Part shown: positions 12,556 to 25,651 of the stretch, piece after piece
Numbering within the stretch: position 1 is the first letter of the stretch
Layout of the letters: each line of letters opens with the position of its first letter
Made by a program: the position numbers and the translations under genes
The notes under the pieces: model-generated
What the model was told of the DNA's origin: nothing
Seen by the model: the letters and a program-made list of their open reading frames with translations, nothing else
The model's database searches: none
Assembly: GCF_905475395.1 (NCBI RefSeq)
Contig: NC_058339.1
Location: 8,688,001 to 8,752,000, forward strand
DNA: 64,000 nt
Source: Chrysoperla carnea
Lineage: Eukaryota > Arthropoda > Insecta > Neuroptera > Chrysopidae
Direction of reading: 5' to 3'

Positions 12556-13309
12556 TATCTCTTGACATGATCTGTTGTTTATCTTAAGAACCAATAGATC
12601 GATTTCATTTTTTTGTCATGGTTGAAGAGAGAATTGCATGACCTTTCAAATGAGGTATCACAAGGTAAGGGTACAATTTGAAATTTCAAAGATGGAGTGG
12701 GTGGAGGTGAAGAGGTGAAACCTAAAATTTGTAAGTACCAAGTTTGAACTTCTCCGTCGATATCTAAATCGATGTGTTTTCATTCAAACCAAGGCTTTCA
12801 CTGAAAGAGAGATTAACGAATAATCGTGCAAAATGAAACACAAAAATAGTAAGTAAACTTAATTAGATCTGGTAAGTATTTAAAAACAAAAATATCAACG
12901 GTGTAACAAACTACATTGTGGTATGTACATGGAAGTAAATTTTTTTGACTATTATCGTAATGGAAAAAATTCACTAATTGTTATCATTTTTATATTTGAC
13001 CTGTTCACTTTGAAATATAGGATCAAGAGACAATTTTTTTGATTAACATACATCAATCTGTACAGCGTAGATACCTGTAAAGTTGTAAAATACATAATAC
13101 TCTTTTGAATACGCTTTTATTAGCTTCTTATGTATCTATGTAACGAAATCTTTGAACGTGAAGAAACACTTTTTCTTGCCATAAAATTAAATTAAATTTT
13201 AAACATTTTTTATTCTGTCAAAAACGCTATCAGCCAATTTTGTTGACGTAATATTGGTAAAAAGAACAGTCATGTATGTAATTATTATATACACGACTGT
13301 TGACCCATG

Positions 13310-13800
13310 AAACAAATTGCAAAAAATCGAAAAATTTTTTTTATCTCCAATTTCGATAAAACTTAGTATATAAGGTAATTTTGACCCAAAAATTACAAAA
13401 ATCGGGTTTATTTGTTGACTGGACGAATAGTTTTTGATATATGGACTAAAATCGATCCAAATATTGCGATATCTCAGAAGCTCTGCATCTAATCATTAAA
13501 TTAACCGGATTTTTATACTTTTTGGATCAAAATTACCCCACCCACCGAGTTTCATCAAATTCCAAAACAAAATTATTTTTTGCGTTTTTCTCGATTTTTT
13601 CAAAGGGGTACCCCTTGAAAAAAAATCGAAAAATTTTTTTTATCTCCAATTTCGATAAAACTCAGTATATAAGGTAATTTTGACCCAAAATATACAAAAA
13701 TCGGGAGCATTTCTTGACTGGTCGAATAGTTTTCGAGATACGGACTAAAATCGATCCAAATATTGCGATATCTCAGAAACTCTGCATCCACAAAATTCGC
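13310..13800 (-). mobile_element. Two Helitron-family copies in tandem
   Basis: The segments at about 13320-13500 and 13617-13795 are near-identical to each other. They are the reverse complement of the block at 4080-4240 (TTGACCCAAAA, CGATCCAAATATTGCGATAT). Between them is a diverged linker. Confidence 0.65.
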
Positions 13801-13859
13801 ATCCCTTTTTGAGCCTCTTAGATGGTAAATTTCCAAAAATCCCTTCTTAATGTACATTT

Positions 13860-15059
13860 ACGTTACTTAAGGAACGTGTGCACAAAATTTTAAGCTTCTA
13901 GACCCCGCAGTTTCAGCTTTGCGTTGATCTATCAGTCAGCTTCCATTCTTATGTTATTCTTGATAAATGCAATAAATTAAAGAAAATAGCCATTATTAGT
14001 TCTACAATTGGATACTAGATGATTCTGTTCTATAATTTAGAAATATCTCATTAACTGATTAAACGTTCGACAAAACGGTTTACCCTGGCTCAATATACAT
14101 TGAGGCGTAGAAGTCGATATATACAGTTTTTTTCTGTACCTCGCAAAAACTTAACTTGTTGAAAAATAGTGACTGAATATCACATTTTGATATAATAAAA
14201 TGTTATCTTATTCGAATAGTTTCATCTTTTTATTGACTTTATGACTTAACATGATGAATAAAAGTTTGAACCCCCTTCTTGGATGACTCCCGAGTATGAC
14301 TCTGTAAAAGTGTAATCGATTCCATTAGGATAGTGCTTCCATGGATTTTTGGGTACGGTTCACAGATTATTAAAAACTAATCTGTGGTACGGTTTAAAAT
14401 TTTTACATGTAAAAAAGGACTATAAAAATAAAAATGATAAAAAAAAATTTTTTTGTAAATAAAATGGATATATTTAAAATTTTAAAATAATAAAAAAACA
14501 ATTGTATAATTTGTTAAAATACTTTGTATCAGTTTGCTTATATTAAATGGATGTGTGTAAAAATAATATCCTTTTTAAGGGTTTCATTAGAATCTAAAGA
14601 TTTGAAATGACGATCCAAATCGAGGTATGGTTTCTTAAGTCCTTAGTAGGGGGGTAGAGATCTGAAGATTAAATCTTTCTTAACTTTAAATCTCCGAGCG
14701 AGCATTTCGGTTATCTACAAATATATTGGTTGTGACGTCTTTATACCCGTTGAGGTTGTCAGCCAATCTGAATCATGCTGAAATCATATTTTTCGGCTTG
14801 TTTCCATGTAAAATTATGTTGGAATATTTTAAACGCAAGTTCAGAAACAAACCATTTATCATTCTACATGTTAATTTATCATTTCTCCGTGCGATGGCGT
14901 TACTAAAGCGATATGTTGACGTCACTGGCGTTTGAATTTACAGAAAAACAATTTTCAATTGTTAAATTACATGCAAAATTAATTGAACAAAACTTTTTTT
15001 TATATTTTCTTATTAATTTTTAGTAAACTTTAGAAAAAAATAAAGAAAACATGCAACTT
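13860..15059. other. Intergenic, no gene seen
   Basis: AT-rich sequence downstream of XPA (which is read on the minus strand). It contains no convincing ORF, RNA gene or full repeat. Confidence 0.6.
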
Positions 15060-16019
15060 CTACATTTTTTCGAATGTTTCAACAAAATTACAAGTCAAAC
15101 AAGTATGACTATAAATATCATCTTCTTCATTATAACTTTCTGGTCCAAATTTATGAACATGTGTGGCTTGATTAGTACGATTATCAAATAAACTACTACG
15201 AACAGTTTTTCTCAACTCTTTCATCTCTTTTTGATATTTTTTCGTTTTAATTAAAACACGTTTTTCGTCACGTTTATCCAACTCTTCACGTAATGTTTCT
15301 TCGGAGCCCCACACTTCTAGTGCACGTTTCTCAATTTGTATCTGTAAGTAGAGTTTCATTGTACCCCATCGTTGATTATGTGGATTCTTACGTTCAATGT
15401 ATTTTAATGGTGGATCACGCTTATCAATATCGCAATCTTTGAGTAAATATTCTTTTTTCGCGTCTGTTTTTGTAATTAATGCATGCTTATCATCTTTATC
15501 GTAACAGTCATCACACACCTGCAATCAACCAATATTTATATTAAGGTTTATATTCCCACTCCATACAATTATTGAACTCACCGTATAATCGAATTTTTCC
15601 ATTAAATATGAGGTCGCAAATTTTTTATTACATTCCAAACATGGTGGACGATCAAATTCAATAATTGGTGGAGGCTGCGATGAGATTTCTTGATTTAATG
15701 CTTCATTTAATAATTCATCATCATCTTCTTCTTCAATTAAAAATCCACCACCTGAATCGATAACTTTTTTTCCCGCCACTTTTAGAATATTATCAGATGA
15801 TGATGTTGAAAAAAATGATGAAAATCCTGAATCAGTATCTGCTGTTTTTTTCTTCAATTTTTCTGAGTATGGATGTGCTACTAATTTTCGTTTTCTAATT
15901 TCTAATGCTTTCAAACGGTTTTGTTCAATTCTTTGTTTTTGTTCTTCGGTTAATTCGTCTTTTCCTTGATTTGTTTCAGTGTTAGAACTAGCTTCAATTG
16001 TTTCAGACATTTTATTCAT
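15060..16019 (-). CDS. Xpa: XPA, nucleotide excision repair damage-verification protein
   Basis: Two exons on the minus strand, 16019-15582 and 15518-15060, join ACG|GTG in phase 0 to give 298 residues, close to other insect XPA proteins. XPA binds damaged DNA and organises TFIIH and RPA in nucleotide excision repair in the nucleus. The zinc finger is split by the intron: Cys127 and Cys130 (CLEC) lie in exon 1, Cys148 and Cys151 (CDDC) in exon 2, with the family spacing of 17 residues between pairs. The DNA-binding region follows: TKTDAKKEYLLKDCD, RWGTMKLYLQIQ, a basic helix, and a C-terminal CLTC. The N-terminus is acidic and disordered with a basic stretch (RKRKLVAHPYS). Two ATGs three codons apart could serve as start. 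Confidence 0.95.
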
Positions 16020-16147
16020 AAAAAAAAGTTCAAGAAATAATATAATTTATTTAAACTAATTAATTAAGCAATTAAAATTATTAATTAAAAGAAATAATAA
16101 TATTTGTTTTGATATGTAATTGGTTTTTTGGTTAGTAAACTAATTAA

Positions 16148-16203
16148 GTTTGAACCATAGAACCATAGAATATTGTATATGTATAATATTCTATGGTTTG
16201 AAC
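16148..16203. repeat. Small palindrome
   Basis: TTGAACCATAGAA and TATTGTATA are mirrored by ATTCTATGGTTTGAA. It lies just upstream of XPA and could be a MITE remnant. Confidence 0.6.
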
Positions 16204-16554
16204 AGATTAAAGTACTTTTGTTCACACCATCTATGGACAATATATCAAACATTATGATTATACGAATAAAATGGTTTATACCTTCACTATGGTCGTGTTG
16301 GCCGTGTACATTGTCAAAGAATATAGTTACATAATTAGGTATTTGTATTTTTTGACATTGTGTTTATGGAGGGTAGCAAAGCCCTATACTCTTTGGAGGG
16401 TATATTTCATAGAGATAATACCATAGAGCTACAAATTTGCCTCAAAACGGTTTGGTAGACAGAGAAAGATGAAACGATAGGCACGCACGGATCTAGTAAT
16501 TAAAGTAGGGATGTAATATAAAGTCCTACTTCAGACGAAGGGGGTGTATCACTC

Positions 16555-16790
16555 AGGGGGGAAGCAATGTGCCTACTTTTGATTGGCTGCGTCTCTCATT
16601 TGCGGGAAATTCAAATAGAACAATAATATTTCGTGTGTTTTAGATTTTAATATTTCTATATCCATGGTTTTAGATTGCCTCAAGCAATATACCTGCTTTT
16701 GATTGGCTGCGGCTGTTCGCACTCTAAATTGCGGGAAAATTTAAATGGGTTGCGAATTTTGCGTGTGTTGTAGATTGGTCCGAGCAAAAA
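16555..16790. repeat. Tandem duplication, about 120 bp unit
   Basis: Two diverged copies share GAAGCAATGTGCCTACTTTT or its variant, GATTGGCTGCG, TTGCGGGAAA and GCGTGTGTTGTAGATT. No coding signal. Confidence 0.55.
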
Positions 16791-17524
16791 ATTTCCCACT
16801 GTGGGAAATACTTTGATGGAATCCCACACCAAATATCGACACGCAATGTTATTTTGAACAAGGCGTCTGTCGGTTGAGTGCCGGTTGTAGCTGAACGTTA
16901 CCATTACACTAATATTTGTTTAGAAAACAATTGAACATAACCCTAAACAATCTTGAGTTCTAGTTGACATGTAAAAAGCCGGGCGGTGAATACAATTGAT
17001 AAAAAATAATGGAATATTTTCGCAGTTTGCCGTGGTAAATAATACATTTCATTATTATTATATCCTTTAACCATAAGCCCCTACCCATATTTAAGGTGTG
17101 TCGATACCAAAATGAAAGTGTTATCAAACAACTTAAATTTTGTGTATCAATTAATTCATAGTTATTACGCCTTCTGTATAAACAGAATATTCTGTACTCC
17201 AATTTCAAGTCGATTCTCTGTACGGCTTACGATAAATTAATTATTAAAAACAGCCCTTTTTACTACATGGTGGTAGATGAAGAAGTCGTGGTATACCGAA
17301 ATCGCAATAAATGTTGCTTTTTTTTTAGCCAATAAGTGCCTTTAAAAATGTTTTACCATTCGGATACTGTTTATACAAATTTTTTACTTTATCGTGTTGT
17401 GTGTTTTTCTTATAAATATCGTACTTTATCGTGTTGTGTGTTTAAATTTTCTACTTTGAGTTCCAATGTGTTACTATAATTTAGGGGCAATAATAATTAT
17501 GGCGAAATTGTACATCTGTGCAAT

Positions 17525-19126
17525 ATTCTATGGTAATAGTGTACTTTTAGCACTTTTTCTTATAAAACATCCTAGAACATCAGGAAAAAAACCATTTTCA
17601 AGCATTTTTTACGTAGATTACGAATCCATATGCGACAATACCTAAAAACTTATAGTTTTTCTTTAATTCAGGAAAATATACTCAATTTTCTTGGTTAATA
17701 TTTTCAAGCCTAAAAATTAATAACTGTATTAAATTAATTAAAAATAGGTCGTTATTTACTTTATTTATTATTAAATATGTTAAAATTATACAAAAATTAT
17801 AAAAATATATTCAATAAAATAATATTTTTAAATATTTAAGTATTAAGTTTCAAAATGAATATGGCGTCAACATGTAACATCTATCTTGTTTGTGTAAACA
17901 TGCAAAAATAGGGTTGACGACACAGTTAATGGATAGTATGAAAGCCTAAAACAACTATTAATCTACGATACTCATGCTAACTCGATCCCGTTAAAAGTAT
18001 GGTTGACATCAAATCAAAGAGTAAACGCAAGGGCCAAAAACCCGCAGACCCGTCCTAACTCGACCCCATTAAAGGCATGGCCAACCTGTTGATCACAGGG
18101 TGAATTCAATCACAGAGTGAACGCAAGGGTCAAAAACCCGCAGACCCGTCCTAACTCGACCCCATTAAAGGCATGGCCAACCTGTTGATCACAGGGTGAA
18201 TTCAATCACAGAGTGAACGCAAGGGCCAAAAAACCCGCAGACCTGTCCTAACTCGACCCCATTAAAGGCATGGCCAACCCGTAGATCACATGGTGAACGC
18301 ATGAGGCAAACAACTCGCAAATGGCTGCGTTCATCTTGTGTACCACAGGTTGGTCATGCTTTTAAGGTCTAGTTAGCACGAGCTCGCAAGATTTTTGGCT
18401 TTTGCTTTCACCATATGATTGAATTCACCCTGCGATCTACGGGTTGGCCATGCCTTTAATGGGGTCGAGTTAGGACGGGTCTGCGGGTTTTTGGACCTTG
18501 CGTTCATTCTGTGATTGAATTCACCCTGCAATCTACGGGTTGGCCATGCCTTTAATGGGGTCGAGTTAGGACGGGTCTGCGGGTTTTTTGGCCCTTGCGT
18601 TCACTCTGTGATTTGATGTCAATCGTACTTTTAACGGGATCGAGTTAGCATGAGTATCGTAGATTAATAGTTGTTTTTAGGCTTTCATACTATCCATCAA
18701 TTGTGTCGTCAACCCTATTTTCTAAATGTATACACAAACAAGGTAAATGTCACTTGTTGACGCCATATTTGTTTTGATACCTACTAAATACTTAAATATT
18801 TAAAAATATTATTTTATTGAATATATTTTTATAATTTTTGTATAATTTTAACATATTTAATAATAAATAAGGTAAATAAAATATCATAAAAACATATGTT
18901 TAATTAACTTAACCCATATATTCCATTTTAGGCTTATAATATAACTTGTATTAACCAAGAAAATTCATATTTTCAAAAACCACATTTTCCTAAATTAAAG
19001 AATTTTTCGGTATCGTCGCATATAGATTCGTAATCTACGTAAAAAATGCTTGAAAATGGTTTTTTTCCTGATGTTCTAGGATGTTTTATAAGAAAAAGTG
19101 CTAAAAGTACACTATTACCATAGAAT
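17525..19126. mobile_element. Large foldback element, arms of about 800 bp
   Basis: The ends ATTCTATGGTAATAGTGTAC (left) and GTACACTATTACCATAGAAT (right) are exact complements, and the mirror relation continues inward for roughly 800 bp with minor differences. Each arm holds direct repeats of a 96 bp GC-richer unit (CCCGCAGACCCGTCCTAACT, GACCCCATTAAAGGCATGGC), starting at about 18024, 18120 and 18216 in the left arm and inverted at 18410-18610 in the right. Between the arms is a short unique loop near 18330. No transposase ORF is present, so it is non-autonomous. The architecture resembles Drosophila Foldback elements, but I cannot assign a family. A target duplication was not clear. Confidence 0.85.
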
Positions 19127-19557
19127 TATATGGATGCATATATAATTGCATGGATTGCATTTATGACTTACATTGAAAATTTAATATAATTGTCTCACAA
19201 ATTTAAATAAATAATTATGATAATTTACGGCAATTTGAAAAATAATATTTGTGCAATTTGATTTCTTATTTTCACAATTTTTAATGCATTAAGTTTAATT
19301 AATTCGTGTTTTACAATAATTTTAATTTGAGATTTTCTATAAGATTAACATGTAAAGAACTGCAAATTAGTTATAACAGCCTCCTTTATCGCCAAAATTT
19401 TTCACTTGAAGCGCTGGCATCGATTTTATTGTCCCTACCATGACTACGCACACAACGAATAGAGTGACCTATAAAAAGGGTCCAATTAAAATCGGTAGAC
19501 TGAGTCTTCGTTAGTAAAATTGTCCTTATAGTTTGTGTTTATTTTTTTATTTTCTAG
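19127..19557. other. Upstream region of ICE2
   Basis: AT-rich, with no repeat recognised. The initiating exon of ICE2 may lie here: an ATG at 19440 opens a 25-codon frame, but no donor in it gives the phase needed by the next exon. Confidence 0.4.
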
Positions 19558-22500
19558 GCGAGTAAGTACATGTCAACAGCTAAATAATCTATATGATTAT
19601 GTAACTGAAGAATCCTTAGCAAAACTACCCATTTTACAAAAATCATCTGAAGAATTATTTACAAATTTATTTAATAAATATGAAAAAATCAAAAATAGAG
19701 AAAAACAAATTCAGAAAAAGAATGATGATTATGTTCGTGGATACCGACCAATACCTGAACTGGCAACAACAGAATTAACAATTCAAGATCATAAAGAATA
19801 TTTAGAACTGTTAAAGTATTATGTAGAAGGAAATCAACGTTTAACTCCTCAAATTAAAAATTCTATGATGTTAACTCAAGTAAGTTGAATTTAAGAATTT
19901 TTAGTCTGTCTCCAAACTGTCTTTTTTATTTACTTGTTTTGGATACGGAACCCTAAACTTGCACTTGAAACATAGTTAAGAACACTCTACATTAAATTAC
20001 CTTTCGAATAAAATATAAAAAAATCAATCGGTTAATCCGTTTAGGAGCATTGCACTTCATAAAAATATTCATTTATAAATTCCAAAATAATTTCAAACTA
20101 TAGAATTTGGAGCCTAAAATACAAGCAGAAAGACAAAAATATGCAAAATTTGTAGAAGATCAATGGAAGCTAAATGGTAAAGAACGTTGTGAACAAATTC
20201 AAAATGCAATTGAAACGTTCTTTGACGAAGAATGGATTAAACGAATTCAAATTATTGATCAATATCCTCCTTATTATTCTACCGAACGTATGATCCCCAT
20301 AGTTCCGAAAGAAGAATTCACTATTGAAATGAAATGTGTTAATAATTTATTTGAAATGGTAAGAAGATATTGATTTTATTCATTATTTCTACTAGCAGGG
20401 GTATAGTTGATGGATGGGAGCAGCTAAACCGACTGCAGCGCTGTTATCTTTTAAAATTTGGAATAAATCATGCTTTTTATTTTAAAAATGACTAATATTC
20501 AATTTAGTATTAAATTTTCAATGTAAAATATACATAAAATCAAGAGACTCTTATGCCCATCCATGATCATTAAGCCGGTTAATCATTTTTTAAATGAAAA
20601 GCCATATTATATTAAGAAAGTAGTGTGTTGTTACTATGGTAACTTCCTGGAATAAAACTCATGAACGAGCAAATACAATTAGAGCAGGCATTAGATAGAA
20701 TTGAGTTTGGCCACATTTTGTCAATTTGTTTGATATAATTACAGGGTAATATTCAGTTCTTTCCTAAACAACCGGACAAAAAACGTATTTTTTTGGATCC
20801 AAATAAAATTAAACATTCTGATTTTTATAATTATTCAAATGAACCAGGTAAATAAACGTCTATTGTTGTTGTTTTGTTGAAGACAAAACAATGTGTCTAA
20901 ATAATATTAATTGAATATTCTCTCAGTTAGTTTAGATCCAACCGCTGAAAAATTAGCAATTTGTAATAAAGTTGACATTGTAATCTCAGCAAGCGGAATA
21001 AAGAATATTATGAATAATCATGCACCGTATCACAAATCATGGAATTTACCTGTCAAGATTAAGGAACATTCTATTACTGTTGGTAAATATTATTTTGTAT
21101 GATTACGATATATGTTTATACAAATATTTGACTTCAATATAGTGATTTGGGAAAAAAATGACACGAGTAAAATTTTTTCTTCTTGTAAGGGGGCAACTTT
21201 ACGATCGAGTATTTCCTAGCGGTCTAGTAATCGAAAAAACAGTCTAACAAAGGAATTAATTAGATTGTTGGAAAATAATTTTTTTTTTTTTTAATAGATG
21301 GTAAAACAATTTCCAAGAAGATAATTTATATTGATAAAGCTTTACCCAAGAATTGTTTAAATAATGTACAAAAAAATTATTGGGTTTATAAGAAAATTTT
21401 AAAACCAAATTTTTGCAAAGGAACTGCACATCGGTAAATATTTTAGCTTATAATTTAATGTCAGAGTTAAGGAGTTGGTGGCTATTTTGATATGTGATTC
21501 CATTAGAGTTATGTATAAACGTCGGAAAAGTTTATAACCCTATAACAAAAACGTCTGAGAGCCAAAGTGGAGTTTTTTAGAGCTTTATAAACTATAGGCT
21601 AAATTTCTATCTTTGCAGGCTATACATAACCATCCGTCTGACTTTGAAAGATAAAAGAATTGCTCCCAAAAGTATTTTTTTCTTCTCTCTTCCAAAGTCA
21701 GTCAGAGAAACATTCTTCCTTCTCTAAGCGTTTGTAAAAAGGTTCATATCTTGAAATATTTGAAAATTGTTAATCTTAAAGGACTCCTTGTTAATACCAT
21801 CAGCTCTTAAACCATTAAATGAATACACCTGTAAGTATTTTATTGATTATATTGTAGATTTAAACAGCCAATCATGAAGACTACAACTGTTTGTAATTGT
21901 TCGAATACGTCCGAATTCGATGAACAAGTAGAAGCAAACGATGGTGTGGACGAAAAGCATAATAATATTAGCTTTGGAATTGAGAAAACTTTATCTGATG
22001 ATGAATCCAATGACAGTTTAATCATTGATCTGCCAGAAACTGAGCAAGTGACAGAAAACGATCCACTTAAATCAAGTATTTTGTTTTTTTTTTTATGAAA
22101 ATTTAACGACTGATAAAATAAGAATAAATTATTTAAATATAAAAACATATACAGGGTGTCTAGTTAAGTTGTAATCTCGAAAATATTAACAATCAGCTAT
22201 CGCATGTATTGGGTGTTCTTAAATTGACTAAGTTCGATAAGAATGTTTAATGGTCGTTTGGAAATGTAGACCATTTATAACAGACAATATACAGTGATAT
22301 ATTTTCGTTTTATTTAATATGGTTTACCCTGTATATGATTTCTATATAAGTAAATTTCCCAAATTAATCAGCCGTTAATAATGATTAATTCAAAATTTAA
22401 TCTTTTTGTTTTTAGAATTCAAAAGAATTGAACCGATAGGTACGCGAAGTAAATCAAAACGAAGTGTTTCTCCAAGCCCATCTCCAACACCAACTGAAGC

Positions 22501-24088
22501 AAAACGTTTAAAAACCGTTGATGGCACTTCAAAACCAATAAATACTAGAAATTCAAAATCTAATAGCGTGGAACGAAATTCAAGAGCGAATAGCTTGGAA
22601 AAAAGTTCTAATTCTGAAACTATAAATGAAATGCCAAATTCGAATAGCGTGAAACAAAATTCAAAAGCGATGAACACAAATAAAAATTCAAAGTGTAAAT
22701 GTAAAATAAGACAATTAAAAGGTGTAAATGTTACGTATAAATTGTGGAATTTAAAAGCAGAAAGTAATCGCTTAAGAAAAACTACATCACAAGAAATTAA
22801 TATTTTGGTTCGATGTAAAATTGATGCGATCCAGGTATAATTATCATTTAATATTCATACATTTACACCCGATATTTTAAGTTCACCCAATAGTTTTTTC
22901 ACGGTATATATGTCTTAGCCAACTAGCTTAATTAGCCGTTCAGTTAACAGCCTACTTTTTTTTACGAAAAGACGCCGTTCAACTAGCGGTCTGAATGGTT
23001 ATTCAGCCGTCTATTACAACATTTAATGACCTGGATGGCTGATGATTAGGCCATTCATACAATAAGGTGACCATTTAAATTTATTTCATTTGAATTGACC
23101 GGTTCATTAAACTAGTTGGCTCCGACATAAACATTCCTCAAAAATTTCTGTAGAAATAAAAATAATTAAATTATTTTTAGAATTCATCTGGGGAAAAACA
23201 TTCCATTATTCTAACACCAAAACTGGAATATCAATTAGAATATGGCGCTGAAATTTGTACTAAAGTTGATTTATGCCGTCAATGGATATCGACATCGTTA
23301 CTTCCTGGCTCAAAATTAATGCGAGGTAACAGATAGATACACGCTTTTGAAAAGCCATGCCAAGTTGATTGAGCCTGCAAAACAAATTAATCAACTTTTA
23401 ATCTAATTTTTTAGTTCGAATCGATCCAGAAAATTCTGAATTCATTTCATTGGAAGAAACGAATACAAGCAAAATAGCAAATGAATTGACCAAATTTTAT
23501 AATCATAATCCTAATATCGGATATCAATGTTTGTACAGTGTATTGGCCGATGTGATGAGAAGTCCACCTGGTGATTATATGTTATCACATGATCCTAGAC
23601 ATGCAACATTTATTTGTTTTATGAGATCTCGTCAAACCAAGTAAGTGTTTTTACAACAAAGTGAGCCGATTGTGATTTTTTTTTTAGCTTTAACGGTTTA
23701 ACATTTGATTTTTAAATTTTAGCTCAAAATTTGGTTTAGACCTCAATGATTTGAAAAACTTTCAAACGAAAGAAGAACATAGTTATCCTTTTATTCGAAT
23801 CGATTCGAACATAATATTACCAAATCATATCAAGCAAGGTGTAATTCCTGGATTATTTAAGGGTAAATTTTCATTCAAGATTTATAAATTAATTAAAGTA
23901 ACTTTAAATTTTTCAACAACTGTACTTATGTCGCACTCTATATTTTTCATGGATTATTTAGTTAGTTTCAATTTTTTGTTTTCACAGGAGTAGCTAAAGT
24001 TATCCCCAAAAATAATAAGCAATGGAAAAATACTAAGAAACGAAAAAGGAAAAACAAAAATAAAAACAGAAACAAAAAGGTTAAATAA
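19558..24088 (+). CDS. Ice2: Little elongation complex subunit 2 (ICE2/NARG2)
   Basis: Eleven coding exons fit in phase: 19558-19879, 20104-20358, 20745-20847, 20927-21082, 21298-21433, 21858-22075, 22416-22834, 23181-23325, 23415-23640, 23723-23862 and 23988-24088, about 740 residues. ICE2 belongs to the little elongation complex, which supports small nuclear RNA gene transcription. Family marks are DPTAEKLAICNK with NNHAPYHKSWNLPVKI in the middle, YKLWNLKAE before the C-terminal domain, then LTPKLEYQLEYGAE with CTKVDLCRQWI, GDYMLSHDPRHATFICF, and a basic lysine-rich tail. A serine/proline-rich linker fills 22440-22690. The start is unresolved: the first exon has no credible ATG, and the acceptor could be 19557 or 19579. 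Intron 1 carries a dispersed-repeat piece (19925-20050). Confidence 0.9.
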
Positions 24089-24267
24089 GAAAAGAAGTTC
24101 AAGAGTGTATTGTTTTGTGACCTGAGCAATTTTGAAGTTGTAACGACCTGGTGTTTTTTATTTCTTTTTCATCATATACAAAATCAATGAGATCCATGGT
24201 TACCATCTCGCATATATCACTTTGGTTACGCTAAGAAAGTGGACTTCAAAACATCAATCAAGTCGTT

Positions 24268-24615
24268 TTTTAACCCCCGAACTAAAAATAAAGGGGTGTT
24301 ATAAGTTTAACCGATATGTATGTGTGTCTGTCTGTCTGTGGCATCGTAACGCCTAAACAGATGAACCGATTATAATTTTTTTGGTTTTGTTTGAAAGGTA
24401 ATTTAATGGAGAGTGTGTTTAGCTATGTTTCATGTGCGAGTTTAGGGTTTCGTATCTGAAAAAACTTAAAATTGGCGATGATCTTTCAAATCATCTTAGT
24501 TTGGAAAAGGTTTTAAGGAAAAAGGCAATTTAATGGAAAGTGTTCTTAATTTCAAATGCGAGTTTAGGGTTCCGTAGCCGAAAATTTTGTCGGGGGTTTT
24601 TAAAATTTTGTAAAT
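24268..24615 (+). repeat. Dispersed repeat, longest copy
   Basis: Begins TTTTTAACCCCCGAACTAAA, contains GTGTGTCTGTCTGTCTGTGG and two GCGAGTTTAGGGTT blocks. It is the fullest of four copies in the window and lies downstream of ICE2. Confidence 0.7.
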
Positions 24616-24877
24616 TTTACTTGTTATTTATTTTAAATCCACGACTTGTCCGCATATGTAGTAGTAAGATCCTACATTTTTGGTTCAGGAAAAAGAAATA
24701 GAATCACCAGGTTGTTTCAGAGTTTATAATTTACTTTAATAAAATTTATTTTGATAAAATTTACTTTAATAAAAAATAATAATTTTCGAGAAAATATTTA
24801 GTTTTATTTCTTTTTGCATACCTTTTAGCAAAATAAAAAAAATCATTCATTGTTTCCTCTTCTTAAATTTATATATA

Positions 24878-25050
24878 TAACCGTAATAATGTGATTTCTC
24901 TCAGATTGTAAACTAACTAGTAAAGTTGTAAATTTGACCTCGAAGGGCTGAAAAATCACACCAACCTGTGCTAACTCGACGCAGACAAATAAACATATAG
25001 CAATGAGTTAATTTTCATTAATGGGTGTTGAGTTAGAGCTAGCATTTTTC
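24878..25050. mobile_element. MITE fragment of the GCTAACTCGA family
   Basis: The left arm (CCGTAATAATGTGATTTCTC) and central TGTGCTAACTCGACGCAGAC and TTAATGGGTGTTGAGTTAG match the fuller copies at 33975-34193 and 42133-42352. The right arm is missing. Confidence 0.6.
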
Positions 25051-25635
25051 TTTGTATCAAAAAGTCTACCTGGAAAAATCCTGAAGGTAACTCTTACCGT
25101 GGTATATAATATAGATGAAGTCGAGAAGATCGTACTTTGGGCTAATAATAAAATAGTATACAACCCACGGCCAGAATGTTGGATGGCCCGGAGGATATGA
25201 GATAAAGCCACGGCCTGTCACATACGCAAGGAAATTCAATTTTCTGGACTGGGATCTTAATATATTATTGATAATTGTTTCTAATAAAATTGTAACACAT
25301 CCTGTGATATATTATTGATTTTTCAACGGGGTTCATCTAGTTTAAGATAAAAATCGATTCATAGCATATATTTTTTTTTTAATAATTCAATAAATACTAT
25401 TTAATTAATCAATACAGACTATATAATCAATTAAATCTGTTATTTTCCTTCTTTATTATTGACTATCCCATTAATATTACTATCAACAACAAAAATAAAT
25501 AATCAATCTACCTTCAAATATAAATTTTAAATTTGGCGCTTCTAATGTTGCCAAACCTAAATTTAATAAAGAACTACTCAACTCAAATGACAACTTGAAA
25601 TAGTTGAGTAATCAAAGAAATATTTATTAATAATC

Positions 25636-25650
25636 ATGATAAGAACTTAA
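25636..25650 (+). promoter_or_regulatory. Upstream ORF before the three-ORF chain
   Basis: ATGATAAGAACTTAA encodes four codons and a stop, ending one base before the CEBPZOS-like ATG at 25652. If transcribed, ribosomes would have to reinitiate or scan past it. Confidence 0.45.
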
Positions 25651-25651
25651 C

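Noticed and set aside
13600-13857. 85-codon minus frame sharing peptides with a frame at 4077-4277
   Set aside because: The shared peptide comes from a dispersed Helitron-like repeat, not a protein family.
18024-18310. Regularly spaced direct repeats that could suggest a CRISPR array
   Set aside because: The 96 bp units are contiguous without unique spacers, lie in the arms of a foldback element, and the genome is a eukaryote.
19440-19515. ATG at 19440 as ICE2 start exon
   Set aside because: The possible donors give the wrong phase or create a stop at the join to 19558, so I left the start open.
22390-22677. 95-codon minus frame opposite ICE2 exon 7
   Set aside because: Antisense shadow of the serine/asparagine-rich ICE2 linker.
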